DNA from: Shewanella sp. Choline-02u-19
GTDB taxonomy: Bacteria; Pseudomonadota; Gammaproteobacteria; Enterobacterales; Shewanellaceae
Assembly (NCBI RefSeq): GCF_002836205.1
Contig: NZ_PJBE01000012.1
Span: forward strand, 992,001-1,056,000
DNA: 64,000 nucleotides
Direction: 5' to 3'
A program made the position numbers and the translations under genes. Within the stretch, counting starts at the first letter, position 1; each line of letters opens with the position of its first letter. Below are positions 18,404 through 26,646 of this stretch, one piece after another. The notes below the pieces were generated by a model. The model searched no databases, was not told the origin of the DNA, and was given only the letters and a program-made list of their open reading frames with translations.

Positions 18404-19213
18404 TTAGTGGCCAGTGTGGCAGGTATCACATGACATATTAGTCTGCACGCTTGGTGCAAATGTGGACTCTGAAGTGTGGCAAGATTGGCATCCGGCAACA
18501 GTGTCAGAAATCGGATGGTCATTTACTGTTTCACCATCAAATGCTTTATTAAGCATGACCACTAATTCATAAACGACAGAGGCGGATAGCTGCTTACAAC
18601 GCATGCCTTTTTGGCTAAACGACTTGCCATTTTCTCTCGCCCAAAGGCTGATAGAGGAGTGGCATAAGATGCTGTTTGCAGAGGTAGGAGTGCCGACCTG
18701 ATCTAATGTTTCGGTCATATCTGCGCCAATGCCCGTAATGAACTCAGCCGTTTGCAGCGGTAAGGCTTGGCTTTCGTAATAGCGCATTGTTGGGCTTAAA
18801 AGGGAGTTAGCAGACTCTCCGTTAATTGATAGCAAGTTAGCAAGCATGCCAGTCGCGTTAATATTACCGCAAACTGTTCCTTCACCTAACATGCCAGCAT
18901 AACCGTATTTGGCCAATGCAGTAGGCACTAAGGCAAATTTCTCAGCATCTGGTGAACCTGATAACGCTAAACTTTTGATGATGCTGTCAAACACTTGGAA
19001 CATACAGCCGTTGCCCGTTTCATAGGCAAGTTTAGCTACGGTCATAGGGTCTAGCTTGGCGTAAGCGAGTCTTTCATCTACTGCTAGTCTCCACTCACCA
19101 GTACTGCCGGTGACTGCCGCTAGAACTGGGTTAGCCACTAAAGCACTACCTGCGGCTACTGAGGAAATGCCAATAATACGGTGTATCGCTTGTCTTCTAT
19201 TTAGTGTTTTCAT
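18404..19213 (-). CDS. Tat-exported split-Soret cytochrome-like protein with two CxxCH
   Basis: The ATG at 19213 starts a 269-residue protein with a twin-arginine signal (NRRQAI, then a hydrophobic stretch ending VANPVLA). The middle part has the C_GCAxxG_C_C / split-Soret pattern: GCMFQVFDSIIKSL, KYGYAGMLGEGTVCGNINATG, CHSSISLW and MRCKQLSASVVYELV. The C-terminus holds two haem c motifs, CQSCH and CDTCH. It is probably a periplasmic redox protein. Related split-Soret proteins place two haems close together in a dimer. Tat export of a c-type haem protein is unusual and suggests another cofactor may be inserted in the cytoplasm. The alternative GTG start at 19243 would weaken the signal. Confidence 0.75.
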   Translation of the reverse strand: MKTLNRRQAIHRIIGISSVAAGSALVANPVLAAVTGSTGEWRLAVDERLAYAKLDPMTVAKLAYETGNGCMFQVFDSIIKSLALSGSPDAEKFALVPTALAKYGYAGMLGEGTVCGNINATGMLANLLSINGESANSLLSPTMRYYESQALPLQTAEFITGIGADMTETLDQVGTPTSANSILCHSSISLWARENGKSFSQKGMRCKQLSASVVYELVVMLNKAFDGETVNDHPISDTVAGCQSCHTSESTFAPSVQTNMSCDTCHTGH

Positions 19214-19855
19214 CTTAATCACGTCCCATTTTTTGTATGTCACTCAATACTTATGCTGAGTGTTTTGAATTAGCTGCATACAGTTGAAAAGTTGCCCTTA
19301 TTGAAGTGCAATTCAATGCTGCAGTGGCTTGAGATAAGAATGACAGGGCTGAAAAATGCTGATGAGAGCTACTTCAAAGTAATTTTCACGCAAACCTTAG
19401 CGGTATCCTTTGGGTTATCTTTCGATGTTATTCACTGCTTTTTGATATCATATTGGAGGGTAATGCTGAGGCGTGGTTCTTGTAACAGTTATAATGCTGA
19501 TTACCACTTTTTATCCACCTTATTATTACTAGCGTTTATTGATCTAGATCTAATGAATGGTTGAATCACTTATTAAATTAAATATTAGCCATTTATTTTA
19601 TTGCGTGGGGCATAGAGTAAATGAGCTATTTTTGACGGGATGAGTCAGCAGTGATACCGAAGTGGGCTTTATTTCGGTTTAGCGTCATACACAATAAGAG
19701 CTAGAGCTAATAAAATCATTGATATGGTCTACATTATGACTATAACATTAGATCTATTGCATGTTTGGTGATAAATAATATCGAGCATTACCAAATTGTG
19801 ATTGGCTGGATGTTTGTGTTGTGTTAATTCCAGTAAAATAGTTCAACGATTTTAT
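19214..19855. other. Intergenic region between cytochrome-like and ToxR-like genes
   Basis: About 640 bp, AT-rich, between divergent genes. A 90-codon open frame at 19292-19564 has no ribosome site and no protein-like pattern and was not accepted. The region should contain both divergent promoters. Confidence 0.4.
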
Positions 19856-20620
19856 ATGGACGCTATTGATATGCGGTTAAAAATCTTTGAATTTGATATT
19901 GCTAATAGTCAGTTATTCAATAGTGAAACTCAAAGCTCATTTCATCTAACACGCACCGAATGCCAAGTACTTGAACAGTTGGCAGCTCACCCAAACCAAG
20001 TCATGAGCAAAGGGCAGCTTGCTTGCGCGGGATCGCAAACTGCAGTGATGAGTGAATCAGCGGTGGCCAAAGCTGTTTTTACCTTGCGAAAGTACTTTGG
20101 CGAAGCTCATGCTGAGTTAATCGAGACATTTCCGCGCAAAGGTTACCGCTTAAATATTACCCCGCCGAGCGCGAGTTGGTCCCAGCAATCTAAAATACGT
20201 AAAAACTATCTTATATTAACGGTAACCGTGCTGTTTTTGAGCTGCATTGCGGTGGTGACGGCGATGCATCAATACATCTTATTTAAAGAGATTGATGCAC
20301 CGATTAAAACTAACCGCAACATTGTGTTGGATAACGGCCAGAAAGTGATACTGACTTGGCTGGAGTCACCGAGGATAAGATTGCGCCAAGAAGTCCCTAT
20401 TGAAGCAAGAGTTATTTCAGCGCTAAATATGTGCCCGCATTTAACATGGGAACGAGTGTACTTGGCGTTTTCAAATGATATGCAAGTGCTTAATGTTTCG
20501 ATGTTAGGAAAAACGCCAAACGGGGGCACATTAATGAGAAATATAAAAACCAGTGACTTTAGGTTAAGCCCTGAATTTATTTCAGACGATTGGCTCGAGG
20601 AGGTATCACTCTGTGATTAA
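19856..20620 (+). CDS. ToxR/CadC-like membrane-bound transcriptional regulator
   Basis: The start is set at ATG 19856; a TTG at 19802 is possible, and an ATG at 19871 follows a weak GGA site. Residues about 20-105 form an OmpR-type winged helix (FHLTRTECQVLEQLAAHPNQVMSKGQLA; ETFPRKGYRLN). One membrane segment lies at about 120-140 (YLILTVTVLFLSCIAVVTAM). The last 110 residues are periplasmic and contain a cysteine pair (CPHLTW and the terminal SLCD). This is the ToxR/CadC layout: the outer domain senses, the inner one binds DNA. Its stop overlaps the next start by 8 nt. Confidence 0.85.
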   Translation: MDAIDMRLKIFEFDIANSQLFNSETQSSFHLTRTECQVLEQLAAHPNQVMSKGQLACAGSQTAVMSESAVAKAVFTLRKYFGEAHAELIETFPRKGYRLNITPPSASWSQQSKIRKNYLILTVTVLFLSCIAVVTAMHQYILFKEIDAPIKTNRNIVLDNGQKVILTWLESPRIRLRQEVPIEARVISALNMCPHLTWERVYLAFSNDMQVLNVSMLGKTPNGGTLMRNIKTSDFRLSPEFISDDWLEEVSLCD

Positions 20621-21137
20621 ACAGCTAAAAATCGTGTTAAGTAGTGGGCTGCTGGCGCTAATAATCGGGATTATTGTTTATCAACACATTAAAGCCACCG
20701 AAGTAGATATCGTATTATCATGTCGCAATGAATTGGTGGCGACGAACCCCAAAACACACGTCATTGAACATCACTCTCTTATCGCTGATTTTGCCCTGCA
20801 AAAACGTTCAGCGAGTATTAGTTATCGATACTTCACATCCGACGGCATTCCAATCGCAACTCTGCATTTAAAAGGTGATGTGTTGAGTGCAAATAAAGAC
20901 AAGGATATTTATATCCTCAATTTGGTCAGTAGTGAGCTTATTCGACATAACAGTGAGTTGTCATTACCCTTGCATGCCAAACATTTAGAAGCTTTCGCCA
21001 GTCGTAATATTACTAAGGAGGGAGTGCATAACTTAACGATACAAATCGCCAGCCGTAATCAAACTAAAAATACCGCACTACTGTACTTTTTACCCAGCAC
21101 TAATATCTGTGCCTGTAGTCTGGTGACCATGGGGTAG
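20613..21137 (+). CDS. Membrane-anchored periplasmic partner of the ToxR-like regulator
   Basis: The gene starts with GTG at 20613 inside the end of the regulator gene and has a strong AGGAGG site 9 nt upstream, so translation is coupled. The 174-residue product has one N-terminal membrane segment (IVLSSGLLALIIGIIVY) and a periplasmic beta-rich part ending in a cysteine pair (NICACSL). I do not recognise the family by sequence, but size, topology and coupling match ToxS/TcpH-type partners that stabilise the periplasmic sensor domain. That role is inferred from layout. Confidence 0.75.
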   Translation: MIKQLKIVLSSGLLALIIGIIVYQHIKATEVDIVLSCRNELVATNPKTHVIEHHSLIADFALQKRSASISYRYFTSDGIPIATLHLKGDVLSANKDKDIYILNLVSSELIRHNSELSLPLHAKHLEAFASRNITKEGVHNLTIQIASRNQTKNTALLYFLPSTNICACSLVTMG

Positions 21138-21535
21138 TGAATAATCCAAATGACTAGCGCTAAGCTAGGGCTAGCCATTTAAGCAGGTACACTATTCTCT
21201 TACGACTAACTCTCCCTTTTGTGTTTAGTCATGGGAATGGCTATGCTGCAAATTTCATGATGAATGTAGTTCACTAAAACTGAATTTTACGTGGAGTGAA
21301 GCAAAAGCTGATTGCTGCAGCAGCAAATCATGCCGGCACCGTAAGGTTTACCATGCAGGCGGGAATGTCGCGTTATCAATAACCAACCACTATTCACTCA
21401 ATCGCTTATCTATGACATTGCAACGCCTAATCCAGTGCTCGCTAAATCAACTATAATTTTAACTAATTGGTTCGCTCTTACATCTTGGTTAGTTGTACCG
21501 AAATCACAGTGTGAGACGTATGTATAGGTAGGATT
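21138..21535. other. Intergenic region with possible gene remnant
   Basis: About 400 bp. A short open stretch near 21300-21385 reads like a helical coding fragment (KLIAAAANHAGTV) but has no start and stops quickly. No intact gene is seen. Confidence 0.35.
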
Positions 21536-21742
21536 ATGACAGAACTTAAGGTTAAAAATGTGGGGAAAGGGCTAGGGGTTGAGTTGCCGCAAGAGATTGT
21601 TGAACAGCTGCATCTTGGTGCGGGAGATAATATTAGCTTAGAAAGGATGGCTCACGGCTGCTATCGACTCACCTCCCAAAGTGATGGGGTGTCGGAGCAG
21701 ATGGCATTAATTGAAGGTTTTATGCATGAAGAAGATGCTTAA
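21536..21742 (+). CDS. AbrB/MazE/SpoVT-type DNA-binding protein (orphan antitoxin-like)
   Basis: The 68-residue protein has the swapped-hairpin pattern of MazE/VagC antitoxins: KVKNVGKGLGVELPQEIVEQLHLGAGDNISL, where two strands flank a short helix that enters the DNA groove as a dimer. The acidic, Met-rich tail (EGFMHEEDA) resembles the toxin-binding tail of such antitoxins. A ribosome site AGGTAGGA precedes the ATG. No toxin gene (Doc, PIN or MazF type) follows within 500 bp on either strand, so it is either a lone regulator or the relic of a toxin-antitoxin pair. Confidence 0.8.
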   Translation: MTELKVKNVGKGLGVELPQEIVEQLHLGAGDNISLERMAHGCYRLTSQSDGVSEQMALIEGFMHEEDA

Positions 21743-21894
21743 CTTTTCGCTGTGTTAATTCGTTCACGTCGAGTGATACAAGTAAGGGGGAGGGGGGCTA
21801 ATTTTATCCCTTAAAGCTGATGCTCTTGAACATAGGTAATGGGGTCCTAGTGGAGGTGTTAAGTTTTGGTATGGGGAATTAAGTCATTTGCTGG

Positions 21895-22200
21895 CTAAGC
21901 GCTATCACTTATCAGCAAAAATCCTGATAGGCTCATCTTCCCTTTGTCGGCTTTATTGTCTTTACCTTCAAATTTACATTCAGCATTTAAGTTAATTGAA
22001 AAATTGCTGATTTTAGTTTTATCAATCCTATCCCATTTTTTTTCCAGAAGTTGAATAGACGGTAATTATTGGCGCCTTACTAAAGCTATTGGGTGCAGAA
22101 ATTGACTCTTTTTCAATAAATTGGCGTTAGCATTGCTAATGATGAGGGCAAGCAGTAACGCTACTATTATCAATAACGAGCTTGGACGAGAGCACTGCAT
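21895..22200 (-). pseudogene. Small exported protein gene with one internal stop
   Basis: On the minus strand ATG at 22200 opens a frame with a signal-peptide-like start (LLIIVALLLALIISNANA). It meets TAA at codon 45 and then continues in the same frame for 56 protein-like codons (SIQLLEKKWDRIDKTK..., ECKFEGKDNKADKG) to TAG at 21895-21897. A single base change of the TAA would give a secreted protein of about 100 residues. No clear ribosome site is seen. The family is not recognised. A sequencing error or stop read-through are alternatives. Confidence 0.45.
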
Positions 22201-22277
22201 AACAATATTCTTTACCGAAGAAGCTTATCACTAGCATGTACAGGTAAGCGTTCAGTGCTAAGTATCGGCATAGAGAA

Positions 22278-22303
22278 GCTTGAGCATGACTCAATGCTCA
22301 AGC
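22278..22303 (-). terminator. Hairpin after the YbaK-type gene
   Basis: GCTTGAGCAT/ATGCTCAAGC is a 10-bp perfect stem with a 6-nt loop, starting 7 nt past the stop codon. A T-run is missing, so it may be a Rho-assisted end or an RNA-stabilising structure. Confidence 0.5.
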
Positions 22304-22309
22304 AGGGCT

Positions 22310-22789
22310 TTAATGCACGCTTTGATGACTGAATCTTAAGTGCTTGGCATCTTTAATCAGCTTGATAAAGTCATCTCGGTTCATGCGTACTAAGTTGCTA
22401 TGATCCCCAGCCTCAAAGTAGATCTCTTTAGCTTCAACCAATAGATCATCATAAACAGCCTCTAAGTTATAAGCTGCACCTAGGGAGGGGATGGCGCCAT
22501 GCTGACAATCGTCGAACATTTGATAGATCTCTTGCTCCTTAATTAAGTGAAGCTCTCGATTTAGTTTATCACCGAGCGAACGCAAACTAACTTTATGGTT
22601 AGCGGGTAATACGGCCATCACCTTGCGGCTTTCGTGATCTTCTAAGATCACGGCTTTGGCGAGTTGTGTGGGGGATATGTGCGCAGCAATAGCTGAGCTA
22701 ATAGAACTTGCACTGCGAGGGTGGGGCAGGAGATCGTACTTTACGTCATTATCATCTAAATACTGATTTAATCGGCTTGAAATAGTCAT
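22310..22789 (-). CDS. YbaK/EbsC-family aminoacyl-tRNA deacylase
   Basis: The 159-residue protein matches the YbaK/ProXp domain over its whole length: KAVILEDHESRKVMAVLPANHKVSLRSLGDKL near the middle with the conserved lysine (K45), and the loop DCQHGAIPSLGAAYNL. Members hydrolyse mischarged Cys-, Ala- or related tRNAPro-type substrates; free-standing forms such as this one act in trans. Which tRNA is cleared cannot be said. It is monocistronic, with a hairpin directly after the stop. Confidence 0.88.
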   Translation of the reverse strand: MTISSRLNQYLDDNDVKYDLLPHPRSASSISSAIAAHISPTQLAKAVILEDHESRKVMAVLPANHKVSLRSLGDKLNRELHLIKEQEIYQMFDDCQHGAIPSLGAAYNLEAVYDDLLVEAKEIYFEAGDHSNLVRMNRDDFIKLIKDAKHLRFSHQSVH

Positions 22790-22921
22790 AGTATTACCTC
22801 TTTTTGCGATATGACTTTAGCCTTAATTATAGTTCAATCGTATTGATCTTGTCGGTGGTTAAAGACGGTACAGCGGTCAAGTATTTAGTGAGTGTGGAGT
22901 GAATTTGATAGCGTGAAATTT

Positions 22922-22951
22922 AAGCCATTGGTAAAGGTAACCCAATGGCTT
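22922..22951 (-). terminator. Hairpin terminator of the two-component operon
   Basis: AAGCCATTGG/CCAATGGCTT gives a 10-bp perfect stem with a 10-nt loop, 7 nt past the kinase stop codon; TTAAATTT follows on the minus strand, a weak T-rich tail. Confidence 0.55.
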
Positions 22952-22958
22952 GGTATTC

Positions 22959-24356
22959 TTAGTTTTGTTGCTTGGGGTTATAGGCTAGTTGGCAGCTAAA
23001 GCTGGCACCGCCTAAGTGGCTGCGACCGACAAGCAATTTCCCCTGCATTCGTCTTGTTGCTGCTTTGGCAATAGCCAAGCCTAGTCCCAACCCTCCCGTT
23101 TGTTGGTTACGACTTTTATCTAAGCGGGAAAAAGGCAGAAAGATGGTTTCAAACTGATGGCTATCAACGCCAGGCCCATCGTCGTCAACACTGACTACAA
23201 CGAGGCCTTTTCCGCAAGATTTGCGGCTAGAGCTGACTGTGATCTCAACTTGAGAACTTGCGTACATAAGTGCATTGTTAAATAGATTATCAAACATCAA
23301 TCGTAAGTATGCTGGCTCACATTCAAGCTCAAGTGGCTGCAGATTTAATTTAACGGCGATAACATTATCGGTAGTTAACTGCATTATTCGGCTCTGCAAA
23401 TATTCATCTAGTTTTATTCGTTGTGTGTTTTGGCTATCATCTTGGCCTGTTACTGCATTTAGCTTAGAAAAGGTGAGTACTTGGCGAGTTAACTTTTCGA
23501 TATCATCGATATAGTTATCGATATTATCTAGTAATTCTAGCTCTTCATTTTGCAAACTACGTTGACGCAGTAAACCTGTTGCCAGCTGAATTCTACTCAG
23601 TGGTGTACGTATTTCATGGGGCACCGCTTGGGCAAAAATTTGATTCTCTTTTACCGTTTCAGTAATGGCATTAGCCATTCTGTTAAAGCTGTCTGCCAAC
23701 TCATTAACGGGCTCAGAATAGGTCTGGAGAGCACGAATGTTGAGCTCGCCCTGACCAAACTTTTTATTTATATCAACCAGTTGGTTAATCTGTTTTTGTA
23801 GCCGCCGAACTGAAAAGTATAACGTAGTACCTAAGGAAATAATCACTACAAGCAGCAGTAAATAGGGAATGAACTCAGAAGGGTCGTCACGTAATAACTC
23901 TATAAAACTGCTGCTCTGTTGTTTATTGGTTCTATCAAAAAATAAACTATTTGGCAGCCTATCTGAGATTAAGATAGTGCCATTAGTTTGGTAAAGTGGA
24001 TAAATGGCTAATAGTTGCTCGTCAGATAATTGATATATTGATATTCCTCCGATATTGCTTAAAAACTCACAATCAGAGCAGTCTTGCTTAGCATTCCAAT
24101 TTGCTTGCCAAGTAATATTAAATTGAGGATGTTGCCCTTGATAGCTATTAATATATTGCTCTGCAGACAAGTGCGTACGCTGCATGCCTGAGGTGGCTTC
24201 AATAAAGATTTGATAGCTATCATCATGGAAATCGACCACATCACTTTGTTCTAAATACTGCTCACTCAAGTAGAATGTTAGGATAATGCTGGCAAACAGC
24301 GCCGTAAGCAAACTCAAGTAAAGACGCGTAAAAAGAGGCGGAAGATAGTTAGCCAT
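22959..24356 (-). CDS. Sensor histidine kinase, RstB-like
   Basis: The 465-residue kinase has membrane segments at about 11-30 and 164-182 bracketing a periplasmic sensor domain of 130 residues that contains the pair C93-x-x-C96, a possible redox or metal site. A HAMP segment follows (185-235). The phosphoacceptor is H247 in VPHEIRTPLSR; the ATPase part shows N-box FDNLFNNALMYA, DDDGPGV and GGLGLGLAIA. The reading frame begins 8 nt inside the end of the regulator gene, so the two are translationally coupled. Together they resemble RstA/RstB; the stimulus is not known. Confidence 0.9.
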   Translation of the reverse strand: MANYLPPLFTRLYLSLLTALFASIILTFYLSEQYLEQSDVVDFHDDSYQIFIEATSGMQRTHLSAEQYINSYQGQHPQFNITWQANWNAKQDCSDCEFLSNIGGISIYQLSDEQLLAIYPLYQTNGTILISDRLPNSLFFDRTNKQQSSSFIELLRDDPSEFIPYLLLLVVIISLGTTLYFSVRRLQKQINQLVDINKKFGQGELNIRALQTYSEPVNELADSFNRMANAITETVKENQIFAQAVPHEIRTPLSRIQLATGLLRQRSLQNEELELLDNIDNYIDDIEKLTRQVLTFSKLNAVTGQDDSQNTQRIKLDEYLQSRIMQLTTDNVIAVKLNLQPLELECEPAYLRLMFDNLFNNALMYASSQVEITVSSSRKSCGKGLVVVSVDDDGPGVDSHQFETIFLPFSRLDKSRNQQTGGLGLGLAIAKAATRRMQGKLLVGRSHLGGASFSCQLAYNPKQQN

Positions 24357-25041
24357 TGATCAACATGTATCCTTTGTTGCGTATCGTTAATATCGTTTTG
24401 TAGGGGGGCATGTCATCATTGAGTTTTCTTCTTAGCCCTGAGATCCGCATATCTACTGAACGATCATTGAAATCATAATCAATGCCTCTTAATGATCGGC
24501 AGCAACTCTCTCTAGAAACAATGCTGCCAGCATGGGAAGCTAGTAGCAGTAACATATCGTACTCAGCGGTAGTGAGCACAAGCGTAAGATTGTTATAGCT
24601 AACGATTTGCCTGCCGGTATCAATAGTGAGTTGTCCAACGTGCAATTGGTTGTAACTCGGGGTTACGGGTCGACTGCGTCTTAGTAAAGCTTCAATTCTG
24701 GCAAGCATGACATGTGGCCGCACTGGCTTAGTGAGGTAATCGTCGGCGCCAAGTTTGAGTAGACTGACTTCGCTAATATCGTCGCAGCAGGCCGTTAATA
24801 CCAAGATAGGGCCTTGATAAAACTTGCGTATCTGTTTGCACACCGATACCCCATCTAACCCTGGTAGCATTAAATCAAGAATGACTAAGTCGGGCTGCTC
24901 CATCCTTACAGCGCCTACTGCTTGTAAGCCATCCGCAATCACGCGCGTACTGTAATCTTCAGCTTCAAGATACATGGCGGTTAAACGAGAGATCTCTTTA
25001 TCATCTTCAATAATGAGTATATTTGCTTTACTCACAAACAT
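24349..25041 (-). CDS. OmpR-family response regulator, RstA-like
   Basis: The 230-residue protein has a receiver domain (1-120) with acidic pocket E12-D13-D14, phosphoacceptor D56 in LVILDLMLPG, and K105 in DYLTKPVRPH, followed by a winged-helix domain (130-228; LTTAEYDMLLLLASHAGSIVSRE, DMRISGLRRKL). The PDLVILDLMLPGLDG and ADDYLTKPVRPHVMLARIEALLRR stretches recall RstA. It is the first gene of a two-gene operon with the kinase. It is divergent from a lipoprotein gene 197 nt away that may be a target. Confidence 0.92.
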   Translation of the reverse strand: MFVSKANILIIEDDKEISRLTAMYLEAEDYSTRVIADGLQAVGAVRMEQPDLVILDLMLPGLDGVSVCKQIRKFYQGPILVLTACCDDISEVSLLKLGADDYLTKPVRPHVMLARIEALLRRSRPVTPSYNQLHVGQLTIDTGRQIVSYNNLTLVLTTAEYDMLLLLASHAGSIVSRESCCRSLRGIDYDFNDRSVDMRISGLRRKLNDDMPPYKTILTIRNKGYMLING

Positions 25042-25238
25042 TTACCTTAATATTTAGTCTACCAACGTTTGATAGAAACACCTGCTCAATCAATCTGATT
25101 TTACAGATTATTGTTACTAATAACAGTTTGCTTACACCTGCTTACATAGCATGCCGCTTGCTTACTTTCTCTTACCCTATGAATTTAATGGTCATGTTAA
25201 TTTTATGGCTCAAATCAAAGAGGTTTTAGGAGCAGTAT

Positions 25239-26465
25239 ATGGTAGCTAAAGTAGTATTGGCAGGGGTTGTCGCAGTAAGTTTAATGGCCTTAACGGCCTG
25301 TAATTCTGATTCTTCAACCACGGCAGTAGGTGATAATAACAATAATCCTGGCTCTGGATTGTCAGCAGAAACAAAAGCACTCGGTATCGAGACAGTGCCT
25401 GCGTCACTGTCAACAACCTATAGCGCAGCGCTGAAGTTTAATCGCTACACGCAAATAAAAGCGCCTAATGGAAAATCTATCCATATTATTGCGCAAGACT
25501 TGATTAGCGATAACCAGATAGTGCGTGCACGCGCTATCTTGAGCCATTACTTGACCAATTTACCGGGCTCTGAATTTGGTAATGACAAATCAGCAGTGAC
25601 CAATAAGATAGCAGACAATGGCGCGATCTTATTACTCCTTAATGGCAGTGACGATGGTACTAATCCTGCTACAGAATTAGGCGGGCAACCGCTGTATCAA
25701 AATGAAATTCAAGTAGAAGGTGGTGCTTGGTATATCAATCAAAACTATGAAGAACATCGCGATGCGAGTTTTGAAGAGATCCTGCATATGATGCATGACT
25801 ACGGTATCGGCGTGGATCAGAATAGTGAATTCATCGGCGCCTTGCCTGGCTATCAAGCTGAAATTAGAGCGGCTCAAACCACAGCGCTAAATGATAAATT
25901 ATGGGGCGGAGATCAAAGCTGGATCACTGAACTCACCGCTGAAAATAGCTTAACTCAAGAATACCTCGCGTCAGTTATCGATGCTTATTATGGTTTATGG
26001 GGCGCATGGAGTGGCAGTGAAACCCACAGTATGTGGGGCGGATATATTGCGAAAACACGTGCTGAAATGAGCACTGAAGATCCTCTCGGTGCTGAGTTGA
26101 TGAATAATAAATTCTTTCATTCGTACCTGACCTATAATGCGCGCATTGATGCGAGCTTTATCGGTGACTTTAGCCTAAAGTTCAATCGTGATATTGGCTA
26201 TACGCATCACTCGAAATATCTTAAGGATGTGACGTTAACTGGCAGCCTAAACAGCAATGTGGTGGTTAATCAGCTTGATAATAATATTACCGGTAACAGT
26301 GGTCAAAACGAGGTGAAGTTTAGTGGTAAGGCATCGCAATACAGCATCGAAAAGCAAGACAATGGTGCTACGATTATTACCGATATGGTGAGTAATCGAG
26401 ATGGCGTTAATACCTTGACTGGGATTGAGAGTGCGGTATTTAGCGGCAGCAATGTCACACTATAA
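25239..26465 (+). CDS. Lipoprotein with His/Glu-rich metal-site-like motif
   Basis: The ATG follows TAGGAG at 6 nt. The 408-residue protein has a lipobox LTAC (cysteine near residue 21) and a Ser/Asn/Gly-rich linker. At about residues 176-196 it shows EEHRDASFEEILHMMHDYG, an arrangement of H and E residues that could bind a metal in a helix, though it is not a standard HExxH motif. The C-terminal 60 residues have the pattern YSIEKQDNGATIITDMVSNRDGVNTL-GIES-VFSG, as seen at the ends of calcium-binding RTX-like secreted proteins. The family is not recognised; a surface hydrolase is one possibility. Confidence 0.75.
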   Translation: MVAKVVLAGVVAVSLMALTACNSDSSTTAVGDNNNNPGSGLSAETKALGIETVPASLSTTYSAALKFNRYTQIKAPNGKSIHIIAQDLISDNQIVRARAILSHYLTNLPGSEFGNDKSAVTNKIADNGAILLLLNGSDDGTNPATELGGQPLYQNEIQVEGGAWYINQNYEEHRDASFEEILHMMHDYGIGVDQNSEFIGALPGYQAEIRAAQTTALNDKLWGGDQSWITELTAENSLTQEYLASVIDAYYGLWGAWSGSETHSMWGGYIAKTRAEMSTEDPLGAELMNNKFFHSYLTYNARIDASFIGDFSLKFNRDIGYTHHSKYLKDVTLTGSLNSNVVVNQLDNNITGNSGQNEVKFSGKASQYSIEKQDNGATIITDMVSNRDGVNTLTGIESAVFSGSNVTL

Positions 26466-26646
26466 ATAGCCACTAATACGTTTAACATTTAAGCTGCTTA
26501 TCGAAGTAGCTTTTCTGTCACTTATTACTGCTTTTGTCGTGAATCTATATTAATGACTATATTGATTGTTATAGGTGTATGCTGGTGGTCTCTGTTTATA
26601 AAAGTAACTCATCAATGTTAATTTTAACGCCTAAGACTGGATGTAG

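Noticed and set aside
19292..19564. 90-codon plus-strand open frame in the region before the ToxR-like gene
   Set aside because: No ribosome site, odd residue composition and no fold pattern; probably chance in an AT-rich gap.
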